A DNA stretch of 64,000 bases from Arthrobacter sp. Edens01 (GTDB lineage: Bacteria > Actinomycetota > Actinomycetes > Actinomycetales > Micrococcaceae). Shown here piece after piece: positions 28,210 through 38,654 of the stretch. Location of the stretch: assembly GCF_001307035.1 (NCBI RefSeq), contig NZ_LKIU01000005.1:1474300-1538299 (forward strand), read 5' to 3'. Within the stretch, counting starts at the first letter, position 1; the number at the start of each line of letters is the position of its first letter. A program made the position numbers and the translations under genes. The notes beneath the pieces are model-generated. The model saw only the letters and a program-made list of their open reading frames with translations. It was not told the DNA's origin and made no database searches.

Positions 28210-28815
28210 GTGTCTGAGTCATCCGAGTCCGTACCGTCCAATAGTCCCGCGCGGCGCGTCCTCGTTGCAGAGGATGAAACTCTCATCCGTCTGGACATCG
28301 TCGAGATCCTCACCGGTGAGGGCTATGACGTCGTCGGTGAGGCGGACAACGGCGAGAAGGCCGTGCAGATGGCCAACGAGCTCAAGCCCGACCTGGTGCT
28401 GATGGACGTCAAGATGCCGGTTATGGACGGCATCAGCGCAGCCGAAGCCATCGTGAAGGCCCGGATCGCCCCTGTGGTCCTGCTGACGGCGTTCAGCCAG
28501 AAGGAACTGGTGGAGCGTGCCCGCGAGGCCGGCGCCATGGCATACGTAGTCAAGCCGTTCACGCCCGCTGACCTGATCCCGGCCATCGAAATTGCGCTGT
28601 CCCGCCACGAGGAAATCAAGGCACTCGAAAACGAAGTAACGGACCTCAAGGAACAGTTCGCTACCCGCAAGCTGGTGGAGCGGGCCAAGTCCCTGCTGAC
28701 CACCAAGATGGGGCTCACCGAGCCAGAGGCCTTCCGCTGGATCCAGAAGACCTCCATGGACCGCCGCCTGAGCATGCGTGAGGTTGCCGAGACCATCATC
28801 AACCAGGTCAACTAG
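28210..28815 (+). CDS. pdtaR: PdtaR-like response regulator with ANTAR domain
   Basis: This is a 201-residue two-domain protein. The receiver domain has the acidic pocket EDE (about 21-23), the phospho-acceptor Asp in LVLMDVKMPVMDG (about 66) and the conserved lysine in YVVKPFTPADL (about 116). The ANTAR RNA-binding domain (about 135-195, ALENEVTDLKEQFATRKLVE to AETIINQV) binds tandem hexaloops in mRNA and works as an antiterminator. It matches mycobacterial PdtaR (Rv1626). The start is GTG 28210 with AAGGAG 7 bp upstream, in preference to GTG 28159. Its usual histidine kinase PdtaS is not adjacent. It is convergent with pyk across a strong terminator. Confidence 0.92.
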   Translation: MSESSESVPSNSPARRVLVAEDETLIRLDIVEILTGEGYDVVGEADNGEKAVQMANELKPDLVLMDVKMPVMDGISAAEAIVKARIAPVVLLTAFSQKELVERAREAGAMAYVVKPFTPADLIPAIEIALSRHEEIKALENEVTDLKEQFATRKLVERAKSLLTTKMGLTEPEAFRWIQKTSMDRRLSMREVAETIINQVN

Positions 28816-28829
28816 CTCCTTTCAGACCC

Positions 28830-28877
28830 AATAGGAAGAACCCCCGTCCGGATCTCCGGACGGGGGTTCTTCCTATT
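28830..28877. terminator. Strong bidirectional terminator
   Basis: A perfect 22-bp stem (28830-28851 and 28856-28877) with the 4-nt loop ATCT lies between the convergent pdtaR and pyk genes. The stem is C/G-rich in the middle with AATAGGAAG at its base, so each strand ends in a CTTCCTATT run that can serve as a U-rich tail. Confidence 0.9.
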
Positions 28878-28889
28878 ACGGCAGGGGTC

Positions 28890-30401
28890 CTAGATGGACC
28901 GGGCCTTGCCCTTGTTGGCTTCCTTGACCGGCCACGGGCCGACCTTCTCCTTCTCGCGGCGGCGGCCGTCACCGGACTGGCCGGTGTCGGCGGCATCGCC
29001 AACACGGTGGACCTTGATCAGGTTGGTGGAGCCGGCCTGTCCGGGAGGCGAACCGGCAGCGATGACCACCATTGCGTCCTCCTCGACAATGCCCTTTTCC
29101 AGCAGGGTCTGGTCAACCTGTTCCGTCATCTTGTCCGTGTGCTCCACGAACGGCACGAGCATGGGCTGGATACCCCAGAACAGGGACATGTAGTTCAGGG
29201 TCGACTCCACGGGGGTGAAGGCGAACACCGGCTTCTTGGGGCGCAGGCGGGAGAGCCGGCGGGCTGAGTCACCGGACTGCGTGAACGTACAGATGCAGGC
29301 CGCGTCCAGCTGGTCGGCAATCTCCACGGCGGCACGCGTGATGGCTCCGCCCCGCGTGCGCGGCTTGCTGCCCAGCGGGGGAACCCGGTTCAGGCCGTGT
29401 TCCTCGGTGGATTCGATGATCCTGGCCATGGTCTTCACGGTGTCAATCGGGTACTTGCCCACGGACGTTTCACCGGAGAGCATGACTGCGTCTGCGCCGT
29501 CGAGTACCGCGTTGGCGCAGTCGGAGGCCTCGGCGCGGGTCGGCCGGGGGCTGTCGATCATGGATTCCAGGACCTGGGTGGCCACGATGACGGGCTTGGC
29601 CCAGCGGCGGGCCAGCTCAATGGCATTCTTCTGGACCAGGGGAACGTCTTCCAGCGGAAGTTCAACGCCGAGATCGCCGCGGGCGACCATGATCGCGTCG
29701 AATGCGTCGATGATTTCCTCGATCGCAGCGACTGCCTGCGGCTTCTCGATCTTGGCGATGACCGGAACGCGGCGTCCCTCTTCGTCCATGACCTCGTGCA
29801 CCCGTGCCACGTCAACGGCGTTCCGGACGAAGGACAGCGCAACCATGTCCACTCCGCGGCGGATGGCCCACCGCAGGTCTGCCTCGTCCTTCTCGCTCAT
29901 GGCCGGTACGTTCACAGCCACGCCGGGAAGGTTGATGCCCTTGTTGTTGGAAACCGGTCCGGGCACAGTCACTTCGGTGACGACCTTGGTGTCGTCTACG
30001 GCAGTGGCCCGCAGGCCCACCTTGCCGTCGTCAATGAGCAGGGTGTCCCCCACGTTCACGTCACCGGGAAGGCCCTTGTACGTGGTGGAGCAAATCTCTG
30101 AGGTGCCGGGAACGTCTTCAATGGTGATGGTGAAGACGTCACCGCGGTTCAGGTGATGCGGTCCGTCCACGAACCGTCCCAGGCGGATCTTGGGGCCCTG
30201 CAGGTCGGCGAAAATGCCAACGGGCTTGCCCAGCTCCGCGGACGCCCTACGCACGTTCTCATAGGTGTTGTTATGGACAGAATGGTCCCCGTGGCTCATG
30301 TTCATACGGGCGACATCCACCCCCGCACGCAGCACGGCTACGGTGTTTTCGTAACTGGCGATAGCGGGTCCGAAGGTTGCAACGATCTTTGCGCGTCTCA
30401 T
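28890..30401 (-). CDS. pyk: Pyruvate kinase
   Basis: This 503-residue glycolytic enzyme makes pyruvate and ATP from phosphoenolpyruvate and ADP. The signature blocks are RRAKIVATFGPA (about 2-13), MNMSHGDHSVH (about 34-44), FADLQGPKIRLG (about 68-79) and the active-site helix IEKPQAVAAIEEII with VARGDLGVELPLEDVP (about 230-245). The C-terminal domain includes TQSGDSARRLSRLRPK (about 383-398). The start ATG 30401 gives the family-standard MRRAKIVATFGP; the open frame up to 30602 is unrelated sequence. It stands downstream of gltB-gltD with its own promoter, as shown by the terminator between them. Confidence 0.96.
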   Translation of the reverse strand: MRRAKIVATFGPAIASYENTVAVLRAGVDVARMNMSHGDHSVHNNTYENVRRASAELGKPVGIFADLQGPKIRLGRFVDGPHHLNRGDVFTITIEDVPGTSEICSTTYKGLPGDVNVGDTLLIDDGKVGLRATAVDDTKVVTEVTVPGPVSNNKGINLPGVAVNVPAMSEKDEADLRWAIRRGVDMVALSFVRNAVDVARVHEVMDEEGRRVPVIAKIEKPQAVAAIEEIIDAFDAIMVARGDLGVELPLEDVPLVQKNAIELARRWAKPVIVATQVLESMIDSPRPTRAEASDCANAVLDGADAVMLSGETSVGKYPIDTVKTMARIIESTEEHGLNRVPPLGSKPRTRGGAITRAAVEIADQLDAACICTFTQSGDSARRLSRLRPKKPVFAFTPVESTLNYMSLFWGIQPMLVPFVEHTDKMTEQVDQTLLEKGIVEEDAMVVIAAGSPPGQAGSTNLIKVHRVGDAADTGQSGDGRRREKEKVGPWPVKEANKGKARSI

Positions 30402-30462
30402 ATGTCCTACCCTAGTCTTCCGTTGGCTTTTCCGCAGGCCGAAACGTGCTGTTCCGCCTGCG

Positions 30463-30496
30463 CCAAGGGCGCCGGACGGTGGTCCGGCGCCCTTGG
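30463..30496. terminator. Terminator of the gltBD operon
   Basis: A perfect 15-bp stem (CCAAGGGCGCCGGAC at 30463-30477, complement at 30482-30496) with a GGTG loop lies 12 bp after the gltD stop on the minus strand and 62 bp before the pyk start. Confidence 0.85.
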
Positions 30497-30507
30497 AATT
30501 CGGTCTG

Positions 30508-31965
30508 TTACAGCGGTGCGATAGCGCGGTCACCCGGAGCCACAGGGGCAGGGAGCCGGGTGGAACCTTCCAGCCACAGGTCCACCGCGGCAGCACAGGC
30601 ACGCCCCTCCGCGATGGCCCAGACGATCAGTGACTGGCCGCGTCCGGCATCACCGGCAGCGAATACACCGGGCGTCGCCGTCATGTAGTACCCGTCGCGC
30701 TTCACGTTGGAACGCTCGTCAAACTCGGTGTTGACCTGCTCGGCCAGCCCGGCAGGCTCCGGACCAGTGAAGCCCAGTGACAGGAACACCAGGTCAGCGG
30801 GTATGACCCGCTCCGTCCCGGCCTTCGGCAGCCGCTTCCCGTCCACGAACTCGGTTTCCGCAACCTTCACGCCGGTGAGCTTTCCGTCCTCGCCTACGAA
30901 CTCAACGGTGGAGGCAAGGTAGGTCCGCTCGCCGCCTTCTTCGTGGGCGCTGGCCACTTCGAAGAGGGTCGGGTACATGGGCCACGGCTGGTGAGCGGCA
31001 CGCTCTGCCGGCGGCTGCTTGCCGATTGCCAGGGTCGTCACGGACGCCGCCTGCTGCCGGTGGGCCGTGCCGATGCAGTCGGCTCCCGTGTCGCCGCCGC
31101 CCAGGATGACCACGTGCTTGCCTTCGGCATGGATCTGGTTCTTGACCTTCTCCCCCGCAACGGCCCGGTTGGACTGCACCAGATAATCCATCGCGAAGAC
31201 GACGCCGGACAGTTCCCGCCCCGGGATTGGCAGATCGCGCGGAACCGTGGCACCGGTGGCAATCACCACCGCGTCATACCGGCGGCGCAGCTGCTCCCAG
31301 GAGATGTCCTTGCCAACCTCAACACCGGTGCGGAACCGGGTGCCCTCGGCACGCATCTGTTCCAGGCGGCGGTCCACCTGCAGCTTTTCCATCTTGAAGT
31401 CGGGGATGCCGTACCGGAGCAGGCCGCCGATCTTGTCGTCACGCTCATAGACGGCAACGGTATGGCCTGCCCGCGTTAGCTGCTGGGCCGCGGCCAGTCC
31501 CGCCGGGCCGGAGCCTACGACGGCGATGGTCTTGTCGGTGAGCCGTTCCGGAGCGTGCGGGTGGACCCAGTTCTCGTCGAAGGCCTGGTCGATGATGGAG
31601 ACTTCGACCTGCTTGATGGTTACCGGCGGCTGGTTGATGCCCAGCACGCAGGACGCTTCGCACGGCGCCGGGCAGAGCCTGCCGGTGAACTCGGGGAAGT
31701 TGTTCGTGGCGTGCAGGCGCTCGATGGCTTCCTGGCCCTTGTCCCGCCACGTGAGGTCGTTCCATTCGGGGATCAGGTTCCCCAGCGGGCAGCCCTGGTG
31801 GCAGAACGGAATGCCGCAGTCCATGCAGCGTCCGGCCTGCTCCTTGAGGACTCCCTTTTCCTGCCGCTCGTAGACTTCCTTGTAGTCCATGATGCGGACG
31901 GAAACGGGCCGGCGGGGCTGCGTTTCGCGCTCCCGTACTTTCAAAAATCCGCGTGGGTCAGCCAC
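30508..31965 (-). CDS. gltD: Glutamate synthase [NADPH], small subunit
   Basis: This is the 485-residue beta subunit of glutamate synthase, which passes electrons from NADPH through FAD and iron-sulfur clusters to the large subunit. The N-terminal cysteines (Cys47, 50, 55 and 59 in [13 protein letters not shown]) hold [4Fe-4S] clusters. [15 protein letters not shown] (about 148-162) is the FAD site and [13 protein letters not shown] (about 288-300) the NADPH site. It overlaps gltB by 8 bp, as usual in actinobacteria, so the two subunits are made together. Confidence 0.96.
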   Translation of the reverse strand: MADPRGFLKVRERETQPRRPVSVRIMDYKEVYERQEKGVLKEQAGRCMDCGIPFCHQGCPLGNLIPEWNDLTWRDKGQEAIERLHATNNFPEFTGRLCPAPCEASCVLGINQPPVTIKQVEVSIIDQAFDENWVHPHAPERLTDKTIAVVGSGPAGLAAAQQLTRAGHTVAVYERDDKIGGLLRYGIPDFKMEKLQVDRRLEQMRAEGTRFRTGVEVGKDISWEQLRRRYDAVVIATGATVPRDLPIPGRELSGVVFAMDYLVQSNRAVAGEKVKNQIHAEGKHVVILGGGDTGADCIGTAHRQQAASVTTLAIGKQPPAERAAHQPWPMYPTLFEVASAHEEGGERTYLASTVEFVGEDGKLTGVKVAETEFVDGKRLPKAGTERVIPADLVFLSLGFTGPEPAGLAEQVNTEFDERSNVKRDGYYMTATPGVFAAGDAGRGQSLIVWAIAEGRACAAAVDLWLEGSTRLPAPVAPGDRAIAPL

Positions 31966-34900
31966 CGGTTACCTCCAGAATCTTGGTCCATGCCTCGGCG
32001 CCGTCGGGGTCCAGCCCCGCTTCGGCCGCGGAGGCACGGGCGTCGAGCACAGCTGCGTAATCGCGCGGCAGCACCTTGGTTATGCGGGAAACAGTGTTCT
32101 CGAAATCCTCCAGCAGGCCGGCGGCCAGCGTGGATCCGGTTTCCTCAGCGTGCTTGATGAGCAGTCCGCGGACAATGTCCACGTCCTCGGCGTCGGGCTG
32201 CAGAAGCAGCAGTTCGCCGTTCTCCAGTGCGTCCTTGTTCACCCGTGCGGGGTCCAGGTCCACCACGAAAGCGGTGCCGCCGGACATGCCCGCACCGAAG
32301 TTCCGTCCGGTAGAGCCCAGGATCAGCGTCTGGCCGCCTGTCATGTACTCGCAGCCGTGGTCGCCGATGCCTTCCACAACGGCCGTGGCGCCGGAGTTGC
32401 GGACCAGGAAGCGTTCGCCCACCTGTCCGCGCAGGAACATCTCTCCGCTGGTGGCGCCGTAGCCGATCACGTTGCCCGCAATGACGTTGCGTTCAGCCGG
32501 GAACACGTTGCCGCGGTCCGGGCGGACGATGATCCGCCCGCCGGAAAGGCCCTTGCCCACGTAGTCGTTGGAGTCTCCGTAGAGCCGCAGGGTGATGCCG
32601 GCCGGCAGGAAGGCGCCAAGTGACTGTCCGGCCTGTCCGGTGAGGGTGATGTCAATCGTGTCGGTCGCCAGGACATCGGTGCCGAAGGTCTTGGTGACTG
32701 TGTGGCCCAGCATGGTTCCCACCGAGCGGTCAGTGTTGACGACGTCGAGCGCGATCCGGACCGGCTGGCGGCTGGCCAGCGCGTCAGAGCTCATTTCGAT
32801 CAGCTTGTTGTCGAAGTGCGCATCCAGTTCGTGGTTCTGCGGCACCAGGCTGCGCAGCGGCGCACCGGGGTCCACTTCGTGTCCGCGCAGGATCGGCTCC
32901 AGGTCCAGTCCGTCGGCCTTCCAGTGGTCCACGGCGGCACGGGTGTCCAGCATTTCGCTGTGCCCAATCGCCTCTTCCAGGCTTCGGAAACCGAGTTCGG
33001 CGAGCAGTTCCCGTACTTCCTCTGCCAGGAACTCGAAGAAGTTCACCACGAATTCAGGCTTGCCCGTGAAGCGGGAGCGCAGTTCAGGGTTCTGAGTCGC
33101 GACGCCCACGGGGCAGGTGTCCAGATGGCACACGCGCATCATGATGCAGCCGGAAACTACCAGCGGTGCGGTGGCGAACCCGAACTCCTCGCCGCCGAGC
33201 AGGGCCGCAATCACAACGTCGCGTCCGGTCTTCAGCTGGCCGTCCACCTGCACCACAACGCGGTCGCGCAGGCCGTTGAGCATCAGCGTCTGCTGGGTTT
33301 CGGCGAGGCCCAGCTCCCAGGGAGCGCCGGCGTGCTTGAGCGAGTTCAGCGGTGACGCGCCGGTGCCGCCGTCGTGGCCGGACACCAGCACGACGTCGGC
33401 CTTGGCCTTGGTCACGCCCGCTGCCACAGTGCCGATTCCGGCCTCGGAGACCAGCTTGACGTGGACCCGGGCGGACGGGTTCGCCCGCTTGAGGTCGTAG
33501 ATCAGCTGGGCGAGGTCTTCGATCGAGTAGATGTCGTGGTGCGGAGGCGGTGAAATCAGGCCGACGCCGGGTGTGGAGTGCCGGGTACTGGCCACCCACG
33601 GGTAGACCTTCTGCGCCATCAGCTGGCCGCCTTCGCCGGGCTTGGCGCCCTGCGCCATCTTGATCTGCACGTCGTCCGCGTTGGTGAGGTAAAGGCTGGT
33701 GACGCCAAAGCGTCCGGAAGCCACCTGCTTGATGGCCGAGCGGCGCTCCGGGTCCAGGAGCCGGTCCACGTCCTCGCCGCCTTCACCGGTGTTGGACTTG
33801 GCGCCCAAACGGTTCATTGCAATGGCCAGGGTCTCGTGGGCTTCCTTCGAGATGGAGCCGTAGCTCATGGCACCGGTGGAGAAGCGCTTCACGATGCTGG
33901 AGACGGGCTCGACTTCTTCCAGTGGAACCGGCGGGCGTTCACCGGTCTTGAAGTCCAGCAGTCCGCGCAGTGTCATCAGGTTCTTCGACTGGTCATCCAC
34001 ACCCCGGGTGTAGGCCTTGAACACGTCGTAGCGGCGCTCACGGGTGGAGTGCTGCAGACGGAACACCGTCTCCGGGTTGAACAGGTGCGGCGGGCCCTCG
34101 CGGCGCCACTGGTACTCACCGCCGTTCTCCAGGCTGCGGTGCGGCTCCTCGATCTCATCCGCGGGGTAGGCGTGGGTGTGGCGGGCAGCGGCTTCGGCCG
34201 CAATGACGTCCAGGCCGACGCCGCCGAGCTGGGTTTGGGTGCCGTGGAAGAACTCGTCCACCAGTTCCTGGCCCAGGCCAATGGCTTCGAACGTCTGCGC
34301 GCCGCAGTAGGAAGCGACGGTGGAGATGCCCATCTTGGACATGATTTTCAGGACGCCCTTGCCAAGGCCCTTGATCAGGTTGGCAACTGCCTGTTCCCGG
34401 GTGACACCGGTGATATCACCGTTGCGAACCAGTTCCTCGCAGCTTTCCATCGCCAGGTACGGGTTCACGGCGGAGGCGCCGTAGCCGATCAGCACGGCCA
34501 CATGGTGCACTTCCCGCACGTCTCCGGCCTCCACGATCAGGGAGATCTTGGTGCGGTTGGCGCTCTTGAGCAGGTGGTGGTGCACTGCCGAGAGCAGCAG
34601 AAGGGACGGGATCGGTGCCCACTGGGCGTTGGAATCACGGTCGGAGAGCACAATGTACTGGACCCCGCGGTTGACTGCACCGGAGACCTTTTCACAGATC
34701 TCGCTGATGCGGGCCCGCAGTTCCGATTCGCCGCCGTCGGGCCGGTAAAGGCCGCGGACCTTCAGGGCGACCTTTTCGCCTTCAACATTCTTGAGGTTGG
34801 CGATCTTGGCCAGCTCGTCGTTGTTGATCACCGGGAACTTCAGCGCGATCTGGTGTGTCTTGACCTGACCCAGTGCCAGCAGGTTGCCGTTCGGGCCGAT

Positions 34901-36544
34901 CGAACTCTGCAGGGAGGTGACCAGCTCTTCGCGGATGGCATCCAGCGGCGGGTTGGTGACCTGGGCGAAGGACTGCACAAAGTAGTCAAAGAGCAGCCGG
35001 GGCCGCTTGGAGAGCACGGCAATGGGGGTGTCCGATCCCATGGCTCCCAGGGGCTCGGCACCGCTGCGGGCCATCGGGCCCAGCAGGATACGGAGTTCTT
35101 CCTGGGTGTAGCCGAAGGTGCGCTGACGCCGGTTGATGGATGCCTTGGTGTGCAGCACGTGCTCGCGCTCGGGCAGTTCCTCCAGGGACACCTGGTTCTC
35201 ACGGACCCATTCCGCCCAGGGGTTGGCGGCAGCGATCTCCGCCTTGATCTCCGAGTCCTCCACCAGGCGGCCTTCGGCGGTGTCCACCAGGAACATCTTG
35301 CCCGGGGAGACACGGCCCTTGCGGACCACCTTGGCCGGATCAATGTCCACCACGCCAACCTCGGAGGCAAGGACAACCAGGCCGTCTTCGGTGATCCAGT
35401 AGCGGGCCGGACGCAGGCCGTTGCGGTCCAGAACGGCACCCACCTGGTCGCCGTCGGTGAAGGAGACTGCTGCCGGTCCGTCCCACGGTTCCATGAGCAT
35501 GGAGTGGTACTGGTAGAAGGCACGGCGGGCGGGATCCATGGTCGCGTGGTTTTCCCAGGCCTCGGGGATCATCATCATCACTGCATGCGTGATCGGACGG
35601 CCGGAGAGCATCAGCAGCTCCGCGACCTCGTCAAAGGAAGCGGAGTCGGAGGCACCGGGAGTGCAGATAGGGAAGAGTTCCTCGGGGGTCTCCCCCAGCA
35701 GCGGGCTCTTGAGCTGGGACTGCCGGGCGCGCATCCAGTTCCGGTTGCCTTTGACCGTGTTGATCTCGCCGTTGTGGGCGATGGTGCGGAAGGGCTGGGC
35801 CAGCGGCCAGGACGGGAACGTGTTGGTGGAGAAGCGCGAGTGCACGATGCCGAGCTTGGTCTTGAACCGCGGATCAGAGAGGTCCGGGAAGAACGGCTCA
35901 AGCTGGGCCGTGGTGACCATGCCCTTGTAGACCATGGTCTTGGAGGACAGGGACGGGAAGTAGACGCCGAACTTGTTCTGCGACCGCTTCCGGACGCGGA
36001 AGGCCCGGGCATCGAGGTCGGTGCAGTCCTCGTCGTCCGGGGCGAGGAAAACCTGGACGAAGTACGGCATGCAGGCCCGGGACATGGCGCCCACAAGGTC
36101 AGCCACAACGGGTACTTCACGCCAGCCCAGGACTCTCAGGCCCTCGGATTCGGCAATGGCTTCAACACCTGCGCGGGCGGTTTCCTGCTCGCGTTCCTCG
36201 GTGGGGAGGAAGGCGGTGCCGACGGCGTATCCGCCCGGCGCGGGAAGTTCGAAACCTGCAACGGCACGGAAGAACTCGTCGGGAACCTGGGTCAGGATTC
36301 CGGCGCCGTCGCCGGTCCCTTCATCGGCACCAACGGCACCCCGGTGTTCAAGGTTGCGCAGGGCTGTCAGCGCGGCGTCGACGATGTCGTGTCCGGGTTC
36401 CCCGCGAAGGGTTGCGATGACGGCCAGGCCGCACGCATCCTTCTCGTTTTCCGCGCGGTACAGTCCTGAATCTTCCGGATAGGCCGCGAACCGCTGGAAC
36501 GGAGACACCACCTGGGCGGCCTGAGGGGACATTGCGTCAGTCAT
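31958..36544 (-). CDS. gltB: Glutamate synthase [NADPH], large subunit
   Basis: This is the 1528-residue alpha subunit that converts glutamine and 2-oxoglutarate into two glutamates. An N-terminal propeptide ends before the catalytic Cys38 (EKDACGLAV), the class II glutamine amidotransferase nucleophile. The central domain and the FMN-binding synthase domain follow ([17 protein letters not shown] at about 940-955, [20 protein letters not shown] at about 1062-1081). A cysteine-rich segment ([15 protein letters not shown] at about 1137-1151) holds the [3Fe-4S] cluster. The last 300 residues are the beta-helix gltB C-terminal domain. It follows lgt after a 254-bp gap with several hairpins and is coupled to gltD. 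Confidence 0.97.
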   Translation of the reverse strand: MTDAMSPQAAQVVSPFQRFAAYPEDSGLYRAENEKDACGLAVIATLRGEPGHDIVDAALTALRNLEHRGAVGADEGTGDGAGILTQVPDEFFRAVAGFELPAPGGYAVGTAFLPTEEREQETARAGVEAIAESEGLRVLGWREVPVVADLVGAMSRACMPYFVQVFLAPDDEDCTDLDARAFRVRKRSQNKFGVYFPSLSSKTMVYKGMVTTAQLEPFFPDLSDPRFKTKLGIVHSRFSTNTFPSWPLAQPFRTIAHNGEINTVKGNRNWMRARQSQLKSPLLGETPEELFPICTPGASDSASFDEVAELLMLSGRPITHAVMMMIPEAWENHATMDPARRAFYQYHSMLMEPWDGPAAVSFTDGDQVGAVLDRNGLRPARYWITEDGLVVLASEVGVVDIDPAKVVRKGRVSPGKMFLVDTAEGRLVEDSEIKAEIAAANPWAEWVRENQVSLEELPEREHVLHTKASINRRQRTFGYTQEELRILLGPMARSGAEPLGAMGSDTPIAVLSKRPRLLFDYFVQSFAQVTNPPLDAIREELVTSLQSSIGPNGNLLALGQVKTHQIALKFPVINNDELAKIANLKNVEGEKVALKVRGLYRPDGGESELRARISEICEKVSGAVNRGVQYIVLSDRDSNAQWAPIPSLLLLSAVHHHLLKSANRTKISLIVEAGDVREVHHVAVLIGYGASAVNPYLAMESCEELVRNGDITGVTREQAVANLIKGLGKGVLKIMSKMGISTVASYCGAQTFEAIGLGQELVDEFFHGTQTQLGGVGLDVIAAEAAARHTHAYPADEIEEPHRSLENGGEYQWRREGPPHLFNPETVFRLQHSTRERRYDVFKAYTRGVDDQSKNLMTLRGLLDFKTGERPPVPLEEVEPVSSIVKRFSTGAMSYGSISKEAHETLAIAMNRLGAKSNTGEGGEDVDRLLDPERRSAIKQVASGRFGVTSLYLTNADDVQIKMAQGAKPGEGGQLMAQKVYPWVASTRHSTPGVGLISPPPHHDIYSIEDLAQLIYDLKRANPSARVHVKLVSEAGIGTVAAGVTKAKADVVLVSGHDGGTGASPLNSLKHAGAPWELGLAETQQTLMLNGLRDRVVVQVDGQLKTGRDVVIAALLGGEEFGFATAPLVVSGCIMMRVCHLDTCPVGVATQNPELRSRFTGKPEFVVNFFEFLAEEVRELLAELGFRSLEEAIGHSEMLDTRAAVDHWKADGLDLEPILRGHEVDPGAPLRSLVPQNHELDAHFDNKLIEMSSDALASRQPVRIALDVVNTDRSVGTMLGHTVTKTFGTDVLATDTIDITLTGQAGQSLGAFLPAGITLRLYGDSNDYVGKGLSGGRIIVRPDRGNVFPAERNVIAGNVIGYGATSGEMFLRGQVGERFLVRNSGATAVVEGIGDHGCEYMTGGQTLILGSTGRNFGAGMSGGTAFVVDLDPARVNKDALENGELLLLQPDAEDVDIVRGLLIKHAEETGSTLAAGLLEDFENTVSRITKVLPRDYAAVLDARASAAEAGLDPDGAEAWTKILEVTGG

Positions 36545-36798
36545 AGGGTAAGTCCTTCCCCCTGTTGAGCGTTGGGAGGGGACGACGTTGGCCCCACGCC
36601 GGCAGCATGTGCCGGCCGGCGTGTCAGATGATTACGGTTAAGCCGGTGAACAGACCCTGCATGCTGTGATGGGGGCCGGTTCACAATGGCCGGAACCGTC
36701 CGGTGTCCTGCCGGGGTTGTCCCCGGCACGGTTACCGCTAGCCGCCACCGCAGTGTGGCATCCGAACCAGCCGCGGGTGGTAACCCGGGGAACTGGTC
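36545..36798 (-). other. 254-bp non-coding gap between lgt and gltB with three hairpins
   Basis: There is no gene in this gap. Three stems can be read: 36596-36603 with 36615-36622 (ACGCCGGC/GCCGGCGT), 36677-36682 with 36693-36698 (CGGTTC/GAACCG), and 36709-36716 with 36721-36728 (TGCCGGGG/CCCCGGCA, loop TTGT). The last is nearest lgt and looks like its terminator. The others lie in the probable 5' leader of gltB, where they could act in attenuation. No known riboswitch pattern was recognised. Confidence 0.5.
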
Positions 36799-37851
36799 CT
36801 AGGTGGCTGGGCCCGAATCTCCGGGCCGCTGAGGCTTGGCTGCCTCGTTTTTTGTCTCTGCGACATTAGCACGCGTGTCACTCGATTGTGACGCAGATTT
36901 CACATTCCGGGAATCTGTTTCGCTCTTGTTATCAACCGGTGAATTGTTACTCCCGCCAGCGGTTTCGCCGGCCGGCGGGGTATAGCCGGGCAGGTACGGG
37001 GACGGTTCGGGAACCTTGCGGGCCCGCAGGGACAGGAAGATGAACATGCCGATCGAGAAGACCAGCAGCGCTATCGAAGTCCACACGTTCAGGCGCTGGG
37101 TAGTGCCGAACAGCGTGACCATTTCCGCGTCGTCGATGCGCAGCATCTCGATCCAGACCCGGCCAGCGGTGTAGAAGGCGGCGTAGAGCCAGAAGAGCCG
37201 TCCGCCGCGCAGCCTGAACCGGCGGTCCAGCGCCAGCAGGAGTGCCACTCCGGCAAGGTTCCACAGCGATTCATACAGGAAGGTGGGGTGGAACAGGGTG
37301 CCCGGGGCGGTGCCGTCGGGGAAGTTCGTGTTGTTGGGGTCGATTTCAAGCCCCCACGGCAGGTCCGTGGGACCGCCGAAGAGCTCCTGGTTGAACCAGT
37401 TTCCCCACCGTCCCACCGCCTGCGCCAGCAGGATGCCCGGTGCAGCGACGTCCGCAAACGTAGAGAGTTTGATGCCTGCCCGCCGGCAGGCGATCCAGGC
37501 GCCGACGGCGCCCAGTGCAATCGCTCCCCAGATACCGAGCCCGCCGCGCCAGATCTGCGGAATGAGCGCCAGGTCTCCGTTCGGACCGAAGTACGCGTCC
37601 GGGGAGGAGATGACGTGGTACAGCCGGCCGCCGATGATGCCGAAGGGTATGGCCCAGATGGCGATGTCCCAGACGGTGTCCTGCGGCAGTCCGCGGTGCT
37701 TCCAGCGGGCGGAGGTCATCCACAGGGCCAGGATGATGCCGGCCAGGATGCACAGGGCGTACGCGTGGATGGTCAGCGGCCCCAGCGAGAAGCTGCTGAA
37801 CTCGGCGGGCGGGCTGGGAATTGCGGCCTGGACCGCCAGGGACATCGGCAT
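36799..37851 (-). CDS. lgt: Prolipoprotein diacylglyceryl transferase
   Basis: This is a 350-residue inner-membrane enzyme that moves a diacylglyceryl group from phosphatidylglycerol to the lipobox cysteine of lipoproteins. About seven helices and the signature GRWGNWFNQELFGGPTDLPWG (about 141-161, containing the essential Arg and the Asn-Trp-Phe pair) are present, as is the GGRLYHV block (about 74-80). A charged, Ser/Lys-rich C-terminal tail of about 65 residues is a feature of actinobacterial Lgt. It starts 2 bp after trpA ends, so it is cotranscribed with the trp genes. Confidence 0.95.
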   Translation of the reverse strand: MPMSLAVQAAIPSPPAEFSSFSLGPLTIHAYALCILAGIILALWMTSARWKHRGLPQDTVWDIAIWAIPFGIIGGRLYHVISSPDAYFGPNGDLALIPQIWRGGLGIWGAIALGAVGAWIACRRAGIKLSTFADVAAPGILLAQAVGRWGNWFNQELFGGPTDLPWGLEIDPNNTNFPDGTAPGTLFHPTFLYESLWNLAGVALLLALDRRFRLRGGRLFWLYAAFYTAGRVWIEMLRIDDAEMVTLFGTTQRLNVWTSIALLVFSIGMFIFLSLRARKVPEPSPYLPGYTPPAGETAGGSNNSPVDNKSETDSRNVKSASQSSDTRANVAETKNEAAKPQRPGDSGPAT

Positions 37852-37853
37852 GG

Positions 37854-38654
37854 TCAGTTCTTTCCGGTTCCGGTACTGAGTTCTCGGGCCAGTTCCCCGA
37901 CTGCGGCGGGACCGCCGTCGCGGAGCGCTGCCACCAGGGCGGTGCCTACAATAACGCCGTCAGCGTAGGCGCCGATTTCCCGGACATGGTTCGAGGTGGA
38001 CACTCCGAGTCCGACGCAGACGCGGTCCGCTCCGGCAGCGCGGGCCGCGCTGACAACGCCCTCAGCGGCGTCGGACACCTGGGTGCGGGTGCCCGTGACG
38101 CCCATGATGGACACCGCGTACACAAAGCCGCGGCTGGCCTGGACGGTGGACTTCATCCGTTCGGGCGTGGAAGACGGAGCGACAAGGAAAACACGGTCCA
38201 GTCCGTACTTGTCCGAGGCTTCGATCCATTCACCGGCTTCGTCGGGAATCAGGTCGGGGGTAATGAGTCCTGCTCCCCCGGCTTCAGCCAGGCGGCGGGA
38301 GAACTCATCCACTCCCATGCGCATTACCGGGTTCCAGTAGGTCATGACCAGTACGGCGGCGTCGGTTTCGGCGGTGATGCCGGCAACGACGTCGAACACT
38401 TCCTGGACGCGGAACCCGGCTTCGAGGGCCTGGCTTGTGGCAGCCTGGATGACTGAACCGTCCATGACCGGATCCGAATACGGGATACCGATTTCGATGA
38501 GGTCGGCTCCGCCGCGGGCCAGTTCAATGCCGGCTTCAATGGTTTCCTTTACGGACGGGAAACCTGCCGGGAGGTAGCCCACCAGGGCTGCACGGCCGTC
38601 GGCGCGTGCCCGGTCAATTGCGGCGGCGGACTTGCTGGCGGTTGAGAGGCTCAC
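37854..38654 (-). CDS. trpA: Tryptophan synthase alpha subunit
   Basis: This is a 266-residue TIM-barrel enzyme that cleaves indole-3-glycerol phosphate to indole, which is channelled to TrpB. Catalytic Glu54 and Asp61 are in [15 protein letters not shown]. The phosphate-binding parts are GVTGTR (about 178-183) and [14 protein letters not shown] (about 209-222). It overlaps trpB by 4 bp and is followed 2 bp later by lgt. Confidence 0.96.
   Translation of the reverse strand: MSLSTASKSAAAIDRARADGRAALVGYLPAGFPSVKETIEAGIELARGGADLIEIGIPYSDPVMDGSVIQAATSQALEAGFRVQEVFDVVAGITAETDAAVLVMTYWNPVMRMGVDEFSRRLAEAGGAGLITPDLIPDEAGEWIEASDKYGLDRVFLVAPSSTPERMKSTVQASRGFVYAVSIMGVTGTRTQVSDAAEGVVSAARAAGADRVCVGLGVSTSNHVREIGAYADGVIVGTALVAALRDGGPAAVGELARELSTGTGKN

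Noticed and set aside
33578-36469. Very long plus-strand open frame (963 codons) opposite gltB
   Set aside because: It is the mirror of the gltB reading frame in GC-rich DNA; its translation is low-complexity, rich in His, Gln and Arg, with no recognisable domain, while gltB has all family motifs.
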